This document shows positions 58,470-64,000 of a DNA stretch of 64,000 bases, piece after piece. Each line of letters starts with the position of its first letter. Within the stretch, counting starts at the first letter, position 1. The position numbers and the translations under genes are program-made. Under the pieces are notes generated by a model. It saw only the letters and a list, made by a program, of their open reading frames with translations. It was not told the DNA's origin and ran no database searches. The stretch is from Xiphias gladius (taxonomy: Eukaryota; Chordata; Actinopteri; Istiophoriformes; Xiphiidae), in assembly GCF_016859285.1 (NCBI RefSeq), contig NC_053419.1, forward strand, positions 14,411,501-14,475,500. Reading direction: 5' to 3'.

Positions 58470-59299
58470 TCCACCCTGCTGAAATTTTCCCCCAGGGTTG
58501 ATTTTAAAAAATACCAATCTAATCGTTTTAGAGGTAAGATGCTTCTACACACATTCATACACTTTGTAGCCAGAGACTTAGAAATGTGTACTGCTCCGTG
58601 ATTTAAGGTGAAGATCATTAATATAATGCTGTATATAGCTTTAACTATACAGTCAGCAATCTGATCTACTGAACTGATAAGAATGTCTTTGTGTAATAAT
58701 GTTACTGAACATAATGTTACTGTTAATATTCAGTACTGATTGACCAGCTTTCAGTAGTGAATTAGTAATTGTTTTGTAAGCCATGCTGATCTCAAATGAT
58801 GTCGAGCTTCTAGTGGATTTGCTTTAGGTTTTTCACTGTAAAACCTGGAAACATGTCTCTGACCATGAATGATGTACAACTGACACACACAGGAGTACAG
58901 TTTCATGTTTCTGATCATAGGGCTACTGTTTATTGTGGCAACAGGTTGATATACCTTAAGAGCAATGTATATTAAACTGAGTGTTTGCTACTAGAAATTT
59001 ATTGTGATTTTTTTTTTGTGGTGACTTGTGTCTAAATTAAAGAGAAACGTTAACCAAATTTTTTTGTCTTATTTACCCATTGCAGATCTGATTTTATTTA
59101 AAATTAAATGCAATGTGCAGGAAAAAATCTTTATTTGTTCACTAAAAGTACAAATTTTTTTTTTTTTTTTTTACATTTTTGGTGCACCCAGAAAAGCAAA
59201 TCCAACAGTATATACCGTACATATGTGCCTGTGCATAATGCAGTGGTCCCAGCCTTTATCCCCTGAAGCATAAAGTAAAAAAACTGAGCGTGCTTACTT

Positions 59300-59333
<34 letters not shown>

Positions 59334-59990
59334 TGGGCACAGGGGTTTTAGTTTCTCGCCGCAGAGGACACTTTACGGCCAGAATGTGTCTAGTCCATAC
59401 ATAAATCTAAAGTCACGGCAGTTAGAGATATATTTTTTTAATGCTCCGATGATCCATCATGTTTCAGCACTGTTAAAGCTCTTCGATGCTGTATTTTTTT
59501 GTATTTTCACAGGTGAACAAAAGAGGATGCTGTGACAGACAAGAATGTTACATGTTAAAAGTAATCTCATTAGCATTATGAAACTTTCTGAGGTTGCAGG
59601 TCCCTGAGGTTTAAATATGTATTACTGAAAGGCACTTTAAAGGGCCAGTTCATCCATGACACAAGGCATATTTTAAGGCAACTACTGATTATTTTCATTA
59701 TCAATTAATTTGTCGATTATTTAATGAATGAATTGCTTTGTCTGAAAATTGAAAAAAATACTGTGGAAAAGGCGGAGTTGGCTTAGAAAGTATGCTTTCT
59801 TTGTGATTTGGGGAAAACAGTTTTCTGCACAGATTTTTTAGAAATCCATGAATCTTATTGGTACGTTGCTGTTGATTAAGTTTTTTGCATACTCTAACAA
59901 TCAAAGTAGAGTCATTGTAACAGACAAAATCTGCAGTCTTTGGAGTCTTCCTTTGGATGACCCAGAACCTAGGGACCACTGCACAGTACA
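58470..59990. other. Intergenic stretch between the zinc-finger gene and the receptor gene
   Basis: AT-rich with T runs (59155-59172) and a CA tract (59299-59328). No coding exon is visible. Copy 3 of the ATTAATC element lies at about 59678-59800. Confidence 0.5.
59678..59800 (+). mobile_element. Third, partial copy of the ATTAATC-type element
   Basis: Contains GCAACTACTGATTATTTTCA, TTATCAATTAATTTGTCGAT and TTGTCTGAAAATTG in family order, then loses similarity. Confidence 0.55.
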
Positions 59991-59993
59991 TCT

Positions 59994-59999
59994 TTTATT
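59994..59999 (-). terminator. Receptor gene polyadenylation signal (candidate)
   Basis: AATAAA on the minus strand about 110 bp past the receptor stop codon. Confidence 0.55.
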
Positions 60000-60108
60000 A
60001 ATTACCATTTTTCAGTATCTGATCAAGCAAGGACATAACCTATTCTCTTGTATTTCACTACATCAATTCAACTTTCAACACATACAAACAAATAGAAAAC
60101 TTGTATCC

Positions 60109-60999
60109 CTATTGTATATGAGTCGTGCTGGTCTTACAACAGCTGAGGCTCAATCGCAGCTTTTCCTTGGTGAGGTAGAGCATAGGCTGAATGGTGCTGC
60201 TGAAGTCCATCAAGCCAAAGGCGACATAGTGAATGTAGCAAAAAAACACGTCAGGAGAGAAGTAGTCCTGGAAGGGGAACAATGCCACAGGTGGGAAGTA
60301 GTTGAACACTATGATGGCCAGGATAATGAGGACCATTTTGAAGGCTCTCTTCTTCACAGGGTGCATCTCGTCTTTACCGGGCCCAGACTGCCGCAGCGCC
60401 CAAAGAATCACAATGTTGCAAAAGACCATGAAGGCGAATGCTGCAAGGATCATCGCCGTGAAGACCTTCTCAAAGTTGGTAATGTTGCCTGCACATTTAG
60501 CAGCAGCATAGGCCAGAATGATCACCCAGACCCCCATGGCCAGGACTGCTCTGTGCTTGCGGTCCTTCAGCTTGGTGAAGGTGATGGGGTGGACTACAGC
60601 TACATAACGGTCCAGGCAGATGCAGGAAAGGAAGAGTGGCGAGAAGTCTTTAGTGCCATAGAAGAAGTACAGCACGTTCCAGGAACTGCTGTTGTTGATG
60701 AAGACGATGTTGGCCAGCTCCAGTGGAGGGATGAGACAGAAGAGTACGTCTAAAACTGCCAGATGAAGAATGAAGATATCTGAGGTGGAGGAGTCGCCCT
60801 TGTTCTTGTGGATGAGCCACAGCACCACGAGGTTGGCCGGGATGCCCAGGAACATGTTGATAAACTGCAGGCACAGGTACCAAATGAGAACAGCGGGCAT
60901 GTCTCTGCAGCGCTCGTACACCGTCTTCTCACCGAAGGTGTAGTTGAGGGGTCTGTGAGAGACGAAGAGCACAGAGGAATTGACGTAGGAAGCCTCCAT
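60109..60999 (-). CDS. Rhodopsin-like (class A) G-protein-coupled receptor, atypical
   Basis: Seven-transmembrane receptor at the plasma membrane, 296 residues, coded in one exon. I chose the ATG at 60999 (context GCCATGG) because an in-frame upstream ATG at 61071 lies inside a polypyrimidine tract that ends in an acceptor (TTTTTTCTGACAG, exon edge 61055). N-glycosylation sites are at N7 and N19. TM1 has G52-N56, TM2 L80-A-x-x-D84, TM3 ends D130-R131-Y132, TM4 W158, TM6 FNYFPP (232-237), TM7 QPMLY (271-275). The tail carries CC at 287-288, likely palmitoylated. The overall look (short loops, CLDRYVAVVHP) fits the delta group with P2Y-like receptors. Odd points: position 3.25, normally the disulfide Cys, is Ser106; TM5 lacks its Pro; TM7 has Gln instead of Asn/Asp in NPxxY. 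Ligand and orthologue are unknown to me. Confidence 0.88.
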   Translation of the reverse strand: MEASYVNSSVLFVSHRPLNYTFGEKTVYERCRDMPAVLIWYLCLQFINMFLGIPANLVVLWLIHKNKGDSSTSDIFILHLAVLDVLFCLIPPLELANIVFINNSSSWNVLYFFYGTKDFSPLFLSCICLDRYVAVVHPITFTKLKDRKHRAVLAMGVWVIILAYAAAKCAGNITNFEKVFTAMILAAFAFMVFCNIVILWALRQSGPGKDEMHPVKKRAFKMVLIILAIIVFNYFPPVALFPFQDYFSPDVFFCYIHYVAFGLMDFSSTIQPMLYLTKEKLRLSLSCCKTSTTHIQ

Positions 61000-61344
61000 G
61001 GCAGCCTGATCAGCGAGCGAGGTCGTCAGAGGACACCAGCCAGAGGAACAGAGATCTGTCAGAAAAAACACATATCAGGTTCTGTTGTTAGAGACAATAG
61101 ACAAACTCACACGGTTTTAGGAAAGCCCAGGCATGATAGTCAGTGTCAGAGTGCCATTTCAGAATACACAGGGCTTACTTTACAATGGTACAACATCAAA
61201 CACACCCGTGTTGTGAGGTGGTGGGGAAATTGATGCACTTTGTTGTGGCATTGTCCAAACACAATGTGTGTAAGCTATTACACAATTTTTTGCTGCATCA
61301 TCCAGCTTCTACAGTAATAATTTGCTTAATTGATATAAACATGG

Positions 61345-61600
61345 ATAATAATGTTGAAACAATTAGCTGATGGAACGATTAGTCGGCAGGCATAAAAACA
61401 ACTATAGACACCTATTTCAATATGTAATTACAGTCGTTCTTCAAGGTTTTTCTTGGGTTTCAGCTTCTCACGAGTTGATTTTATTGTCATATTTCACTGT
61501 GATATTCTTTTTTTTCCCTTTTTTTGACATTACATGCACTATGCAACTAATAATTAAGCAGAAAAATAATGGGTGGATTAATCGATAATGAGGATAAAAA
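61345..61600 (-). mobile_element. Fourth copy of the ATTAATC-type element
   Basis: Edges GTTGAAACAATTAGCTGATG and GGTGGATTAATCGATAATGA, with GGTTTCAGCTTCTCA and TTTTTTTGACATTACATGC inside, follow the same order as the other minus-strand copy. It lies in the predicted 5' intron of the receptor gene. Confidence 0.55.
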
Positions 61601-62663
61601 GCCATGTTGCGTGACTGACACTTGGCATTTGTCCTTTTTTGGCGGAGGCATTTTATTGCCTCAATTAGAGTGTCAATAGTCAAGAGGTGCCAGCAAACGA
61701 AGGGAGAGCGAGACGGAGGGACGGGAAACAAAGGTCCCTGGCTGGACTCAAACTGAGGATATTGTGGTTGAATGGTCAGCACCTTAAACCTGCAAGGCCG
61801 AAAGGGGGCTTTAACATTTGCGTGTCCGTGTTCACATTTTACTTCAACACCCTTATGAAAGCTTTTAGTTGAAATTCATGTCTGTGATGTAACATTAAAA
61901 GGTTTTTTTTATGAAATCCAGGATTCAGCATTCCCTCGATTTTTTTCTTTTTTGAATTTGTTGTGACTCCAAAGAGCACCTTTGTTTGATGAGTGTGACT
62001 TTCCTTAAAAATGCTTTTTTCTCATATAGTTTATAAAAGAAAAGACACACTGCACTCCTGTGATGAGGGATGACAAGTGGACATTGCGCCATTTTATGGG
62101 GTTACAGGCCAAAAAGGTTGGGAATCATTTTTGTATGTTTGGAGTGCTATATAATTTGATGCTTGATTTAGTGTAACCATGTTGGTGTCGTATTGTGATG
62201 TGATCGGTGTTCGTCTCTTCGGTTCCCCTAACATTTAATTTCAAAACGGTCTGTTTAATATATATCAGTATATAATAGTTTCTAAGGTGAAACGAACATG
62301 TTCTGCGTGCATGATCATCAATTATCTACCATAGATGACTAGTGATTTTTATGGAATAATCACCGGTCCCCAGTACAGAAGAGATAATGTATAAAAGCAC
62401 CAGTCATTGAATTTTGCTACATACACCGTTAATAAGGAGGCACTGGCTCTGAGTACCAGCACTAGAGTGGAAGTGAAATCTTATCAGACATACCACCTTT
62501 ATTTTACATAATACACTTCCCCTGAAATACCGTCCATTAGAAAAAAAGCTTCACAAACTGATTAAACGTAATTAAGGATACAGTAAACTCCAGTAAGAAT
62601 ACAACAGCAAAAAAAGTAAGTCTAAGTTCTATGTAGTTTTGTATGGTAAATGAAGCCTCTTAC

Positions 62664-62830
62664 CTTTGTCTGGCACTTGACCTTCTACTGAAATGATCTC
62701 CTTTGCCCTCAGCTGTCAAAGATTGACTATCACACTGACTCTGCAGACTCCCCAGCCCATTTCCTTTTCAGATAGACTGTAAAACACCCGGCTGGAGGAA
62801 TGCATAAGTCACCCAATACAGAGAACACTT
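62664..62830 (-). other. Predicted 5' UTR exon of the receptor gene
   Basis: On the minus strand a strong donor (ACAAAG then GTAAGA, exon edge 62664) faces the acceptor at 61055. The pairing would remove a 1.6-kb intron and put the coding exon second, a usual layout for receptors of this type. The 5' boundary is arbitrary. Confidence 0.4.
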
Positions 62831-64000
62831 ACAGTGTATAAAACTGTATTGTTTGTATTTAAACCTAATCCTTGTGACTCCTGCGTACGTCTGTCCCAGT
62901 GTGAGCAAACAGTGAGCCCTCACCTTAAAATGAACGGAAAATATCTTTTGGAAAATGACACAACACTTCCGGGATCCTGCTCCATCTGATCATCCAATCC
63001 AACAGTGTTGTGGCAAGCCGTCATCCATTCACACCGATTGGCAGTGATGCAACAAACCAATGGTGCCTGACGGAAAATGGGCAGTAAACAACTGATGCAA
63101 CAGTTCAGAAAATCACTTCTGATTCAATTCAGAGTAACAATGTGTAATATGTTACGTGAGGCTGACATGTTCCGAGGTGCGATGTCTGTCGGTGGGATTG
63201 TACTCCGCCCAAAATGCAGAACAAGGACTGAAAACTACTGATCACTTCATTATATTTCACACTTACAGCCTGGATATTACTGTGTTTTTCTTTGTGTCAG
63301 GCTGGTTATATCAGACACACATAAGCTGCCATTTTTGAGGGTCGCAGAATGACCTCTCAGGTAAAGTTTGACCTTTTAGTCCTATTATTTAGACAGTGAA
63401 AAGACGGCTGTGTAGATCAGACTCATTCTACAGTCTGTGTGGTGACTAAAACATCATAAAATAATGTTAACACAACCCATATATTTTAGTGTGTGAACAT
63501 GTGACAGGAAAGGCCCGTTGTTTGTTTTATCATTCACTTCATCACAGGTTATCTCATGTCATACAGGTTATCTCTCTCTCTGAACCTGTTTGTATTATTG
63601 GTGTCAGGCTCCCAGGATATATCCCTCATATGTATATGTTTCCCTCCTATAGAAGGGTCTCGCAGGTTTGCTAAATTCCATAGCAGAGCAGAAACGCAGC
63701 TGTCTGCAGCAGCACACAGCTGCGTTTTGTCCTAACAGGCCCGTTTCAGAGATCATTCAAGTTTGTTGAAGTTGTAATTTCACATCGCCGGATATTTTGA
63801 ATGAAGATGATATTTGCAGATTAGTAAAATGCATTTATTTAGAAAAAATATTAAAATAGTTTTTTTTTTATTATGGAGAACCTTGTTAGTTCATTGTCCT
63901 GCATAAAAAAACAGTCTGTTGTACAAATATCCAAATGAGAAAACTATAAAAACTATATTTACTGAGCATAAATAAGCACAAACGTTCAAACCATAAAACA
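62831..64000. other. Right edge of the window, no gene recognised
   Basis: Unique AT-rich DNA with A/T runs near the end. No coding exon, RNA gene or clear repeat was found. Confidence 0.5.

Noticed and set aside
59848-60753. A 301-codon + strand open frame opposite the receptor.
   Set aside because: It is antisense to a clear seven-transmembrane coding frame and has no family similarity.
61000-61071. Upstream ATG that would extend the receptor by 24 residues.
   Set aside because: It lies within a T-rich tract ending in a splice acceptor; the ATG at 60999 has better context and gives a normal N-terminus.

Overview
This window is vertebrate nuclear DNA and almost certainly comes from a teleost fish, probably a spiny-rayed (percomorph) species. 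The genes are split by short GT-AG introns. Dinucleotide (CA/GT) microsatellites are very dense. The dispersed repeats (Tc1-like relics, TTAA-ended palindromic elements, a LINE fragment) are of kinds I recognise from fish. The gene order pax8 next to psd4, tail to tail, matches the human PAX8-PSD4 neighbourhood. There is nothing bacterial, viral or CRISPR-like here.

Four protein-coding genes can be supported. (1) pax8 on the + strand (promoter near 18.85-18.93 kb, coding 22124-32013, poly(A) signal 32841). I rebuilt it as one non-coding first exon, a very small start exon and ten further coding exons; all junction phases agree and give 461 residues with paired domain, octapeptide and partial homeodomain. 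(2) psd4 (EFA6B, an ARF6 exchange factor) on the - strand, 50302-41129. It has 15 coding exons, all in phase, giving 1101 residues with a long Glu/Gln-rich N-terminal half, a Sec7 domain, a PH domain and a coiled coil. (3) A two-coding-exon, 10-finger C2H2 zinc-finger gene on the + strand, 54093-57600 (625 residues), of a fish-type family I cannot name. (4) An intron-less-coding rhodopsin-like receptor on the - strand, 60999-60109 (296 residues), with several departures from the class A consensus.

Layout. 1-18.4 kb: upstream non-coding DNA with microsatellites, a degenerate tandem duplication (5.1-6.5 kb), Tc1-type relics (7.9-8.7 and 10.5-10.75 kb), a small palindrome-ended element (12.8 kb), and a CpG-rich block with a TATA box (14.65-15.1 kb). 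18.4-32.9 kb: pax8. 32.9-41.1 kb: intergenic, with a 190-bp CpG islet, two recognisable dispersed repeats and several stretches that look like conserved non-coding elements. 41.1-50.3 kb: psd4, whose fourth intron is loaded with repeats. 53.7-58.4 kb: zinc-finger gene. 59.9-62.9 kb: receptor gene, with a likely 5' UTR exon about 1.6 kb upstream of the coding exon.

The genes do not form a pathway. pax8 is a developmental transcription factor (thyroid, kidney, ear in vertebrates), and the surrounding gene-poor, element-rich DNA is where its long-range enhancers would be expected. The most unusual sequence-level signals are two splice acceptors that sit directly against long TG repeats (psd4 coding exon 12 and the zinc-finger start exon), a tandem NAGNAG acceptor in pax8, and the atypical receptor. 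I did not find a convincing previously undescribed system.
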